DNA of 19,872 nt. It comes from Clostridia bacterium. GTDB lineage: Bacteria > Bacillota > Sulfobacillia > SLMV01. This document shows positions 7,703 through 15,118 of this stretch, in pieces; within the stretch, counting starts at the first letter, position 1, and every line of letters starts with the position of its first letter. Where the stretch lies: positions 1 through 19,872 of the forward strand of contig SLMV01000200.1 of assembly GCA_007133365.1 (NCBI GenBank). Direction: 5' to 3'. The notes under the pieces were generated by a model. It saw only the letters and a list, made by a program, of their open reading frames with translations. It did not search any database and was not told the origin of the DNA. The translations under genes and the position numbers were made by a program.

Positions 7703-9307
7703 CTAGCCCTGGATATCGCGCCGTCCATATCCCATAAAGCCCGCCACCACAAATCCAACCGCAAGCAACGTCAAGACTAAGAAAATGGGCCAACTGAAAT
7801 CTTCAATCGGGATTTTGGGAATATGCCCAAACGGGGATAGGTTGGCCATCCACTGGGGAATTTGGAGCAGTTCCCCGATGTAAACCACCAAAAAAGAATA
7901 CCCTAGGTAGAGCCAGATCCCACCGGCCCATCGCGGCACAAATCCAATTAATAGGACGGCGATTCCCATCATCACCCATATTGCTGGCAAATAGACGATC
8001 CCAGCGTTAAAGATGGTTTCGAACGCCATCGGGTCCTCCATTACCGCCACGCCAGCCGACCACATTCCGAGCACTGCCAAGAGCTGCACCACCATACTCA
8101 CTACCAAGGCAATCCCAAAATAACTGCTCATTAAGCGATTTCGCGAGACGGATCGTGCCAAGAGCAGTTCCGTACGATTCAGATTCTCTTCTGCATTTAG
8201 CTTTAACAACATGAGCAAAACGGGAATGGTGGACACAATGGAGATAACCGAAAACAACATGGGAAGGAATTGTTCCGTCAAACTGAAACCCTCTACCGCC
8301 GGCAACATGAGTTGAATGAGATCCATGGTTTCCAAATAGACTTCAAGATCACCCAGGACCGACCCATACGAGGCACCCAATACAAACAAACCAACGGCCC
8401 AGGCGATGAGTGCGGTCCGTTGCAGCCGAACCGCAAGCCCCAGCGGGGTCTGCAAAAACCGCGAGGCAGACCTTCTGCCGGGTCGTGCCGGGATAAAGCC
8501 GGCCTCCAAATCCCGGATCGAATGGAGGTAAAGCGCAAATGCAAACACCATCGAGGCGGCAAGCGCAGTGAGGAATACGGGGTTCCAGTAATTGTTCACA
8601 TAAACCTGCGACCGCACGATCCAACCGAGGGGCGAAAGCCAGGCAATCACTTCATTGCCCACATCCCCGATGGCGCGGATGAGATAGGCCAAAAGCAAAA
8701 GGGCGACCGACCAACCCACCGTACCCCGGGTCGTTTCAGCAAGTTGGGCAAATAGGGCCGTGACGGCACCAAAGAAGAGTCCGGTGGCGGCGAGCGCCGC
8801 GCCGTATAGCAAGGACCCGCTCCAATCGAGACTTTCAATACCGAGGGCGGACAGACTGATTCCAACCATGAGCATGATCAACAGGCACGATCCGAGGAGC
8901 ACCAATCCGGTGGCACTTAAATTGGACAACCGACCGACGGGCAAAGACCGGAGCATTTCAATGCGGCCATATTCTTCATCCCCCCGCGTATGACGGGCTA
9001 CCAAAAAGATGCACATGATGGCCACAGCCAATGCGGTGAAAAGCAGCATTTGATGCCCCATCATGGCACCAATGGTGTAATCGTCGAGTCCATATCCCGG
9101 ACCTAACATGGCCGTCATGGCCGGATTTCGCATCGTCTCGGCCATAACCTGACGTTCTTGCTCGGTGGACGCCAGCTCGGTATAAGCCGAAGCCACCACC
9201 ACTGTAAGGAGTGTGATGCCAACCAGCCAGATGGCAATGCGAACACGATCGCGCCGTAAAATCAAACGGAGCAATCGACTGGTTTGATGACCACGATCCC
9301 TTAACAT
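7703..9307 (-). CDS. Large ABC-2 type exporter permease
   Basis: A 534-residue membrane protein with about twelve predicted segments in two similar halves, each beginning with a cytoplasmic basic stretch (LLRLILRRDRVR near residue 12 and RTALIAWAVG near 310). The size and layout match the double-length ABC permeases of the antibiotic (tetronasin-type) export group, in which one polypeptide replaces a dimer of half-size permeases. ARHTRGDEEYGRIEMLRSLPVGR after the second segment is the conserved loop of this group. Start ATG 9307 is one base past the ATPase stop, with AGGAGG eleven bases upstream; the frame stays open to 9394 inside the ATPase gene. The substrate is not predictable; drugs or membrane-active compounds are likely. 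Confidence 0.85.
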   Translation of the reverse strand: MLRDRGHQTSRLLRLILRRDRVRIAIWLVGITLLTVVVASAYTELASTEQERQVMAETMRNPAMTAMLGPGYGLDDYTIGAMMGHQMLLFTALAVAIMCIFLVARHTRGDEEYGRIEMLRSLPVGRLSNLSATGLVLLGSCLLIMLMVGISLSALGIESLDWSGSLLYGAALAATGLFFGAVTALFAQLAETTRGTVGWSVALLLLAYLIRAIGDVGNEVIAWLSPLGWIVRSQVYVNNYWNPVFLTALAASMVFAFALYLHSIRDLEAGFIPARPGRRSASRFLQTPLGLAVRLQRTALIAWAVGLFVLGASYGSVLGDLEVYLETMDLIQLMLPAVEGFSLTEQFLPMLFSVISIVSTIPVLLMLLKLNAEENLNRTELLLARSVSRNRLMSSYFGIALVVSMVVQLLAVLGMWSAGVAVMEDPMAFETIFNAGIVYLPAIWVMMGIAVLLIGFVPRWAGGIWLYLGYSFLVVYIGELLQIPQWMANLSPFGHIPKIPIEDFSWPIFLVLTLLAVGFVVAGFMGYGRRDIQG

Positions 9308-9308
9308 G

Positions 9309-10202
9309 CTAGGATGCACCTCCTGTGCTTCGGTAATGCCGGAGGAAAAGATCTTCGAGCGTTGGGGGCCCGCTTTCCAATCGTAAAATCTCAAATTGGC
9401 TGAGATGCTTCATGACGTCGGGTAGCCTTTCCGTGTCCACTTGAATCGACACCCAATCCCCCTCTTTTTGGATATCATGAACTCCGGAAACGTCATGAAG
9501 GCCGACGATGGGGACCCGGGTTTGAACCCCAACGCTGATTCTCGTCAAATGCCGCAACTCACTTAAGGTGCCCGTTTCAATGATCTTCCCCTGGCGGATA
9601 ATGCTGACCTTATCGCATAGGCGTTCCACCTCGGACAAAATATGGCTGGAGAGAAACACACTCTTTCCTTCTTCCTTTACCTCGCGCACGCAATCTTGGA
9701 ACACCTTCTCTAAGAGGGGGTCTAATCCCGAGGACGGCTCATCAAGAATATAGAGATCCGCATCCGATGCAAAGGCCGCAACGAGCGCCACTTTCTGCCG
9801 GTTTCCCTTGGAATAGGTGCCGCATTTCTTTCTCGGGTCAAGGTCAAATCGTTGCAGCAACTCCTCGCGCCGATTTCGATTGTCAGAGCCTCGCAATTTC
9901 AAAAAGAGGTCGATGACCTCGCCGCCCGTCAGATCGGGCCACAAGTTGACTTCCCCCGGCACGTAGGCAATTCGCCGATGGATGTCCACCGCGTCGGTCC
10001 ATGCATCCTGGCCCAGCACCTTCGCCGATCCGGCGCTCGCCTTGAGAATACCCAGAAGTACCCGAATGGTAGTCGTCTTGCCAGCCCCATTGGGCCCGAT
10101 GTAACCATATACTTCGCCGGCTTGAACCTTCAGATCGACCCCATCGAGGGCGGTCACATGCCCAAAGGTCTTCGACAACTTTTCGACTTGGATGACATTC
10201 AT
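9309..10202 (-). CDS. ABC transporter ATP-binding protein of TetR-linked exporter
   Basis: A 297-residue ATPase. From ATG 10202: Walker A GPNGAGKT at 36-43, signature YSKGNRQK at 130-137 (the variant usual in this exporter group rather than LSGGQ), Walker B LYILDEP near 150-156, D-loop SSGLDP and switch His at 187. A C-terminal domain of ~85 residues ends in TLEDLFLRHYR. It pairs with the double-length permease directly downstream. ATG 10202 has GGAGGAGG seven bases before it and overlaps the tetR stop by four bases (ATGA), so the three genes form one operon. Upstream in-frame codons extend the frame to 10352 but lie within tetR and are not needed. Confidence 0.9.
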   Translation of the reverse strand: MNVIQVEKLSKTFGHVTALDGVDLKVQAGEVYGYIGPNGAGKTTTIRVLLGILKASAGSAKVLGQDAWTDAVDIHRRIAYVPGEVNLWPDLTGGEVIDLFLKLRGSDNRNRREELLQRFDLDPRKKCGTYSKGNRQKVALVAAFASDADLYILDEPSSGLDPLLEKVFQDCVREVKEEGKSVFLSSHILSEVERLCDKVSIIRQGKIIETGTLSELRHLTRISVGVQTRVPIVGLHDVSGVHDIQKEGDWVSIQVDTERLPDVMKHLSQFEILRLESGPPTLEDLFLRHYRSTGGAS

Positions 10203-10843
10203 GATGTCGCCTCCTCCTGTTGGTAATAGACTTTTCTGAGCGCAATCAAATACGCTTCGAACTCCTCCCAATGCGGTTTTAGATCCACCGTTGAAAGTCG
10301 CCGACCGGCGAGACGATGGGTGATCTCCTGGGAATAGCCATCGATGGACCACTGGATTAGCTTCACAATCTGTTTTGCGGGGAGATCATTTCGGAACAGG
10401 GTGGTATCGATGTTCGAAAACAGTTTGGAATAGGCGGTGCTTTGTACCTCGGTCAATCGGTTAGATAAGGATTCGGGCAGGTTTACTTCATGATCGAGTA
10501 CCACCGAGCCCATGAAGTTGAAAAGGTGAGGACTTCTTACATACAATTCCAATTTGACTTCAGAAGCATGTTTGAGCTTTTTGAGAAAATCGGTTTCCTC
10601 ATCGTCGAGCAAATCAACATATTCTCGGCGCATGTAATCGATTCCATAATCAACCGAGAAACAGTAGAGCCCCCATTTACTTTCGAAATAGTAAAATAGC
10701 ATCCCCTTGCTAATGCCTGCTTCCTGAACAATCCGATTGGTCGATGCGAGTTCATAGCCCTGGGCAGCAAACTCCTTAAAGGCCGCATTTAAAATGCGAT
10801 CCTGCTTGTCAGCGCTGAGTTTGTTAAAGGCACTTGAAATCAT
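10199..10843 (-). CDS. TetR/AcrR family transcriptional regulator
   Basis: A 214-residue repressor-type protein. The N-terminal DNA-binding domain (about 10-60) has the classic pattern ILNAAFKEFAAQGYELASTNRIVQEAGISKGMLFYYF, split here as helices 1-3 with the recognition helix at GISKGMLFYYFESK. The remainder is the helical ligand and dimer domain (LDDEETDFLKKLKHAS, then NLPESLSNRLTEVQS). It heads the operon with the ATPase and double-length permease and should repress them together with itself until a ligand, probably the exported compound, releases it. ATG 10843 is chosen because AGGAGG lies five bases upstream; the in-frame GTG 10849 sits on the ribosome site. A perfect palindrome lies about 50 bases upstream. 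Confidence 0.9.
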   Translation of the reverse strand: MISSAFNKLSADKQDRILNAAFKEFAAQGYELASTNRIVQEAGISKGMLFYYFESKWGLYCFSVDYGIDYMRREYVDLLDDEETDFLKKLKHASEVKLELYVRSPHLFNFMGSVVLDHEVNLPESLSNRLTEVQSTAYSKLFSNIDTTLFRNDLPAKQIVKLIQWSIDGYSQEITHRLAGRRLSTVDLKPHWEEFEAYLIALRKVYYQQEEATS

Positions 10844-10883
10844 CCTCACCTCCTCAGCAGGGAATAACGCGAAACTTTTCCTA

Positions 10884-10913
10884 AAGATACCATAAGTTGA
10901 CCACTATGGTCAA
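10884..10913 (-). promoter_or_regulatory. Promoter of the tetR-ABC operon
   Basis: On the minus strand TTGACC (10913-10908, 5 of 6 matches to the -35 consensus) and TATCTT (10889-10884, 4 of 6) are 18 bases apart. The -35 box is inside one arm of the palindrome, so a bound repressor would block polymerase. The start codon is about 40 bases further on. Confidence 0.55.
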
Positions 10914-10916
10914 CTT
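10894..10916. promoter_or_regulatory. Probable TetR operator palindrome
   Basis: Perfect 10-base arms AAGTTGACCA and TGGTCAACTT flank a three-base centre CTA, 23 bases in all. It lies about 50 bases before the tetR start and overlaps the -35 box of the operon promoter. Size and place fit a TetR-family operator; binding by the adjacent regulator is inference. Confidence 0.75.
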
Positions 10917-11692
10917 TTATTATCACGCTTACAAACAAGGCTCGAACCAAAATTGAACAACGGCTAGACTAGGTTGAGTATTCGATCGTGGTGCGAATTG
11001 GATATTGGGCTTGCCAAAAACAAGAAGAGGTCTTCGTCTCCTGTAATTACTCTGCCTAGGATGACTCTCTAAGCAGAAACTGCCCAAACTCTAAATGAAG
11101 CACGGTAATTTCCCCGGCGGCGCTCCCCATTATATAGAGCATACTGGGCATGACCAGATACATCGAAATTACGTATAAAAATGAGATGTTAAGACGATAA
11201 TAATAACCGTCTATAATGTTCGTGCTTATCGCCTGATAGCCACGTTTATCCATAAGTTGCTATAAATATTTTTGGCGTTTTAGCAGGAGATATCTTAGAC
11301 GCGTGGACCACAAAGCAGAATACAAATGCCGATTGCGTCAAATTTTATTGTTCAGTTCAAGGATAGCGCTCATCGCCTGGAAAACCCTCCACCATTAATG
11401 GCTAATTCGAAGAGATACAAATGGAAGTAGAAGATCATCAAAACCTACCGCCATTAAATTTGGCATCGATCAATCTAGCACCAACTTAATTTGCGCAGAG
11501 ACAGGCTAAATAACTCCATCCTTAAAAACAAGCATAATTAGAATGTGAGACCGACGTTTTAGATCGTTTGCGACAAACCCGAATGTTTCGGTGCTAGGTT
11601 TATGAAGTCTAGGCCATCAGTTTGAAGTTCTGAATCCATTCACAGCTAGATGAAATGCTTATTGGTCTTTCAAGAGAGAAGGGATGAAGTCC
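10917..11692. other. AT-rich intergenic region before the binding-protein gene
   Basis: About 770 bases, visibly richer in A and T than the flanking ABC operon. The longest frame is minus-strand 11056-11253: 65 residues with a hydrophobic middle (NISFLYVISMYLVMPSMLYIM), but with no ribosome site before its ATG. It may be a remnant of a membrane protein. No riboswitch or T-box is recognisable. A CATAAT at about 11533 could be a -10 box for the binding-protein gene, but its -35 is poor. Confidence 0.45.
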
Positions 11693-13342
11693 ATGTTTAA
11701 CCGAAGCAAATGGATGCTAGTGGTAATGCTCGCGTTATTTGTTTTGTTGTCTCTCAGTTGCGCTCCCGCGGTTGATCCGGATGAGCCGGATCCGGATGAG
11801 AACGATGTGGATGTTGAACCGGAAGAGCCTACCGAACCGCGACGAATCATTGTAGCTCAAGGCACTGGAGTTGGCTCGTGGGACCCACCGGTCGACTGGA
11901 GCTCTCCTGGAGAATGGATTATCGACAATGCATATGATCGATTGCTAGATTCCACGGCAGATGCTTCTGATAAAGAACCGCTTCTCGCTCACAGTTGGGA
12001 GACCATTGATGAGGTCACTACGCGTTTCTATTTGCGAGAAGAGGTTGAATTCCACGATGGAACGGAATTTACCGCCGAAGATGTTAAGTTCCATTTCGAA
12101 CGCGTCAGGGATGGTACAAGAGAACAATATATTCAGCAACCTGTTTTTCAGTTTTTTGAGGATATTGTAATTCACGATCCTTACACGCTTGATTTTGTTA
12201 CTCCTGAACCTGATACATTGCTGTTGACGAGACTTCATATGACCGGCTCAGGTATCGTTAGTAAGGATTATGTAGAATCTGTAGGCACTGACGAGGTTCA
12301 TCGAAGCCCAATGGGAACCGGACCTTTTAAGTTGGTTGATTGGGCCCGAGACGAATTTGTATTATTTGAGGCCAATAATAACTATTGGGGCGGACGCCCA
12401 GATTACGATGAATTGGAATTCCGCATTATCCCTGAAGCTTCAACACGAGTGGCCGAACTCCTTACAGAAGGGGTAGACATTGTCCATCAAGTACCGCCTG
12501 CCGATTGGGATCGAGTGCGCAATGCTTCTGGAGTCAATTTGATCGAATCACCCACTGGACAATCCTTTTTACTCCTACCCCGCTTAGGGCGCCACCCGAA
12601 TTATGAGGGAGAACCGGAACTGGATCGCGATTTTACCACAGAAGATGTTCGCATTCGAGAAGCTATCGAACTAGCGATCGATAAGAAAAGCCTGATAGAG
12701 ATAGCCGGAGGTATTGGAGAGCCAATTCGACATCGAACCTTTTATCCTCTGCCGGAAGCAAATCCCGATCTCTACGGCGATCAAGCTAATCTTTATAACC
12801 CTGATAGAGCTGAAGAACTTATTGAAGAAGCTGGATATGCACCTGGTGAAGCAGAACTGGTTTTTCATGCTCGCAGTGTTTTCCCTCAAGAGGATATTGC
12901 TCGGGTAATTACCGATATGCTTGAGGAGGTCGGTTTCGAAGTAGATCTGCGAATCCTGGACCAAGCAACCTTTGACAGCGAGATATACCAACCCCGAAGA
13001 ACCCAGGAGTTATCTTTGCAGCCTCTCGGTGGAGGATTCAGTCCCCGCTGGGGAGTGGAGTTATATACTTCTGACTGGCTAACCGCTTCGACGACTTTGG
13101 GATCCCATGAAAGTGAAGCGGTCCAACGTATTGATGAGTTGGTTAATATTGCTTTCACGGAAACCCTCGACAACGAGCGACGGCTCAACGCTTATCATGA
13201 GGTTGCCAGTATTGTCGCCGAGGAACGTATCAATATTGCGCTGTTCCACGCTTTTAAGATGTGGGGTATTAATGAAAATATTAACTGGACGCCAAGAGTT
13301 GACGAGATGATTCGGGGCCAGGATATTAGTTTAGCCCAATAG
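11693..13342 (+). CDS. Family 5 ABC solute-binding lipoprotein (peptide/nickel type)
   Basis: A 549-residue extracellular binding protein of the DppA/OppA/NikA family. It has a basic N-terminus, a hydrophobic stretch and a lipobox-like LSLSC with Cys 23, where lipid would be attached. An acidic Asp/Glu/Pro-rich tether of ~25 residues follows, then the binding domain. The domain shows family features: the LLAHSWE-type motif after 'KEP', a 'VEFHDGTEFTAEDVKFHFERV' block (residues ~110-130), 'MGTGPFKL', 'IREAIELAIDK' and an 'AEELIEEAGY' repeat. Start ATG 11693 has AAGGG about nine bases upstream; ATG 11684 abuts that site. No permease or ATPase gene follows, although a ribosome site and ATG do. 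Base composition is more AT-rich than its neighbours, which suggests transfer. The ligand (di- or oligopeptide, metal chelate or sugar) is unknown. Confidence 0.9.
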   Translation: MFNRSKWMLVVMLALFVLLSLSCAPAVDPDEPDPDENDVDVEPEEPTEPRRIIVAQGTGVGSWDPPVDWSSPGEWIIDNAYDRLLDSTADASDKEPLLAHSWETIDEVTTRFYLREEVEFHDGTEFTAEDVKFHFERVRDGTREQYIQQPVFQFFEDIVIHDPYTLDFVTPEPDTLLLTRLHMTGSGIVSKDYVESVGTDEVHRSPMGTGPFKLVDWARDEFVLFEANNNYWGGRPDYDELEFRIIPEASTRVAELLTEGVDIVHQVPPADWDRVRNASGVNLIESPTGQSFLLLPRLGRHPNYEGEPELDRDFTTEDVRIREAIELAIDKKSLIEIAGGIGEPIRHRTFYPLPEANPDLYGDQANLYNPDRAEELIEEAGYAPGEAELVFHARSVFPQEDIARVITDMLEEVGFEVDLRILDQATFDSEIYQPRRTQELSLQPLGGGFSPRWGVELYTSDWLTASTTLGSHESEAVQRIDELVNIAFTETLDNERRLNAYHEVASIVAEERINIALFHAFKMWGINENINWTPRVDEMIRGQDISLAQ

Positions 13343-13351
13343 GAGTAATCT

Positions 13352-13360
13352 ATGACCGAT
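13352..13360 (+). pseudogene. First three codons of a lost downstream transporter gene
   Basis: AGGAG (13341-13345) overlaps the stop of the binding-protein gene and is followed by six bases and ATG ACC GAT. That is the layout of a next operon gene, in this family normally a permease. The frame then enters the intron-like hairpin and stops after nine codons (MTDRVGGGA). I infer that the rest of the transporter was lost when mobile DNA arrived. Confidence 0.4.
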
Positions 13361-13420
13361 CGGGTAGGAGGGGGCGCTTAGCCCCCTCCTCGCACACCAC
13401 CGGACATGCGGGTCCGCACC
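13359..13420 (-). mobile_element. Group II intron-like 3' end fragment
   Basis: Read on the minus strand, the sequence contains CCCGCATGTCCGGTGGTGTG, which resembles the 3' half of intron domain 5. A perfect stem follows (10-base arms AGGAGGGGGC and GCCCCCTCCT around five bases, 13366-13390 on the plus strand), like domain 6. The end is TACCCGAT, with an A seven bases from the end, where the branch-point A would be. The 5' half of domain 5 and all upstream domains and the reverse transcriptase are missing, so this is only a stub. It could alternatively act as a terminator-like hairpin for the binding-protein gene, but no T-run follows. Confidence 0.5.
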
Positions 13421-13444
13421 CCCAAGTGTGGAAAGAAACATGGC

Positions 13445-13560
13445 CGTTGACAAAAGACTGAAGCGTCTTCTCCCAGCATTTTCGGGCCAATTCGCGATTC
13501 CTGGCCGGTCCCAGTGCCCAACCGGGAACCCACTTCCCGGCGATATCCACCCACATCGAC
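13445..13560 (-). pseudogene. Fragment of an integrase-core (DDE) transposase
   Basis: The minus-strand frame reads MWVDIAGKWVPGWALGP, then ARNRELARKCWEKTLQSFV. It resembles the stretch after the first catalytic Asp in IS3/IS481-like integrase cores (V-D-x-x-x-K-x-V-x-G-W-A-L). Only about 38 residues remain. They are joined upstream to IS256-like sequence in another frame and downstream to the intron-like stub. The exact family is uncertain. Confidence 0.45.
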
Positions 13561-13742
13561 ATCATCGGTCATTCTTATCATTTCAAGCAGGGATTTGAGT
13601 AACTCATGGGGTATGTAATCCGTAGAAGCCATCGTAGATCCACCTCCGTAGTTTGTTTGATCACTCACTACTTTGGAGATCTGCGGTGGCTTTTCCTTCT
13701 ATACGCCACCCCATAAATTACACCACTACTTAAGACTCTACC
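13555..13742 (-). mobile_element. 5' end of an IS256-like element with transposase N-terminus
   Basis: The minus-strand terminal repeat at 13742-13713 is followed by a ribosome site (GGAGG) and ATG 13632. The frame MASTDYIPHELLKSLLEMIR resembles the beginning of Mutator-type (IS256) transposases. It loses any resemblance after about residue 25, where the integrase-core fragment is joined. The outer end is closely similar to the one at 16438. A GGTGGC/GCCACC inverted repeat lies at 13685-13710. Confidence 0.55.
13713..13742 (-). repeat. IS256-like terminal inverted repeat, copy A
   Basis: On the minus strand it reads GGTAGAGTCTTAAGTAGTGG followed by TGTAATTTAT. It differs at only a few bases from copy B at 16438-16467 and shares the core AGTGGTGT with copy C at 17403-17430. 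Confidence 0.65.
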
Positions 13743-13746
13743 AAAC

Positions 13747-14559
13747 TTAAGACCGTGACACCCCGGCATTTCGGGGAAAATGTTTGTCTCGATCAACCCA
13801 GTGGAGCATCAACACCAATACCAGGCTCAGGAGCAGGAGATAAATCCTTAGTCCAGCATGGACTTCCATCGGAATGCCAAAGCCTAGGTTCCCGAAAGCA
13901 TTCATTCCGGCATGAAGCAGGATGGCCAGCAATATGCTATTCGTCTTGTGCACCACAAGCGTCAGAAGCAGAGAGTAGGCGATCGTGGAAAGCAGATAGG
14001 TTGAGAAATCGAAGTGATAATGAGCGAATTCATCAATTAAGAACAGCGGTCCATGCCATAAACCCCATAAAAGGCCGATCACCACACCAATGATGGGTAA
14101 GGAGACGTGCTTTGACAGGGTATCCTGTAGAATCCCCCTCCACCCCAGTTCCTCCATACCCCCAAAGACAATCATGGTCACTAAAGTAAGGGGAAACGCG
14201 ATGATCTGACCGGTTTGCACATCGGGATTCCACCATCCGCCATAATAAATAAGGTTTGCAATCAATCCGATCAATAAGGGTGAGAGTAAGGTTACAACCC
14301 ACCAAAACCACGGGGCTTGGTAAAGATAGGTGCGCTCCCAATAGACACGTTTCTCCCTTTTGTCGTACATGGTCCACACCATATACAAGGCTGCAAATGC
14401 AGGTGCGCCACCACCGATAATCATCAACGTGTTAAACGGGAAACTGCCCCACGCCAGGGAAGTTGTTTCAAGCAAAAAGGCAATCAATCCATGGGATAAA
14501 TACATCAATCCAAAGGTGAAAGCTAGAAAAACCGAGATTCTCTTTACACGCTTTGACAT
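13747..14559 (-). CDS. CPBP family intramembrane metalloprotease
   Basis: A 270-residue protein with about eight membrane segments. The family's zinc-site motifs are all present: EELGWR at 136-141 (EExxxR), WGLWH ending at His 169 (FxxxH-like, with Trp in place of Phe) and HAGMN at 216-220 (HxxxN). Proteins of this family (CAAX protease and bacteriocin-processing, Abi) cleave peptides within the membrane or protect against bacteriocins; the substrate here is unknown. ATG 14559 has AGGAGG nine bases upstream. It stands alone and is divergent from the transglutaminase-like gene across ~560 bases. Its 3' end lies almost directly against the IS256-like end at 13742. Confidence 0.88.
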   Translation of the reverse strand: MSKRVKRISVFLAFTFGLMYLSHGLIAFLLETTSLAWGSFPFNTLMIIGGGAPAFAALYMVWTMYDKREKRVYWERTYLYQAPWFWWVVTLLSPLLIGLIANLIYYGGWWNPDVQTGQIIAFPLTLVTMIVFGGMEELGWRGILQDTLSKHVSLPIIGVVIGLLWGLWHGPLFLIDEFAHYHFDFSTYLLSTIAYSLLLTLVVHKTNSILLAILLHAGMNAFGNLGFGIPMEVHAGLRIYLLLLSLVLVLMLHWVDRDKHFPRNAGVSRS

Positions 14560-15118
14560 CGTATCGCGCCTCCTCGTATCACGCTAAACTGACCATAATT
14601 TGGCCCTTTTCGAAACACCCACGTAATTTCATTCGGAGGATTCGCGCCCATGTCCTCTTTTGACAGGTTTTGTTGCAAAGGTGCCCGCGGTGTCTGATGA
14701 TCGATGCTTGCGTGTTGTCATCACGGATTATGGCCTGGACAATAACACCTGGCAGGCAACGGACAAACCGGACCCGCCATCCACCTGACATCCATGCCGA
14801 GTCCGCTTACGCCTGATGCCGCGCCGCAATCTGACCGTTTCCCGATCAATTGCTGCAATCAGAAGGTATTTCTGCCGGGCGTGGCGAACCGGAAGCAAAA
14901 TGGACAAGCGGGCCCGACCGATTCGAAGAAGGGGTCGCCGACCCAGTGCGCCAACCTTTACGGGCTGTGAATGGAGAGACTATGTCTATCGGATGCCTCC
15001 TAAGCAGATGGGTGCTGCAAAACCAGCAAAGATAGACCATCGTGTTATCAGCAGAAATTGGACACTCGCCATTTCACTGCCGAAAAGTAGATTCCTAGGT
15101 TCATGAGGTGATCAACTA
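14560..15118. other. Divergent intergenic region, no gene recognised
   Basis: It holds the start regions of both the CPBP gene and the transglutaminase-like gene. Two plus-strand stretches read like former coding sequence without start signals or a known family: about 14682-14787 (RVVITDYGLDNNTW) and 14847-15038 (ending GETMSIGCLLSRW). I regard them as relics or chance. Confidence 0.4.

Noticed and set aside
8270..8755. A 161-codon plus-strand frame opposite the large permease.
   Set aside because: It is a shadow of the permease gene with low-complexity Arg/Gly/Lys-rich sequence and no start signal.
13366..13390. GC-rich perfect hairpin as a Rho-independent terminator for the binding-protein gene.
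   Set aside because: No T-run follows on the plus strand, and the surrounding bases fit an intron domain 6 better. A terminator role is not excluded.
14816..15106. A 96-codon plus-strand frame before the transglutaminase-like gene.
   Set aside because: It is Arg/Lys-rich, has no ribosome site, and overlaps another equally unconvincing frame (14850-15035).
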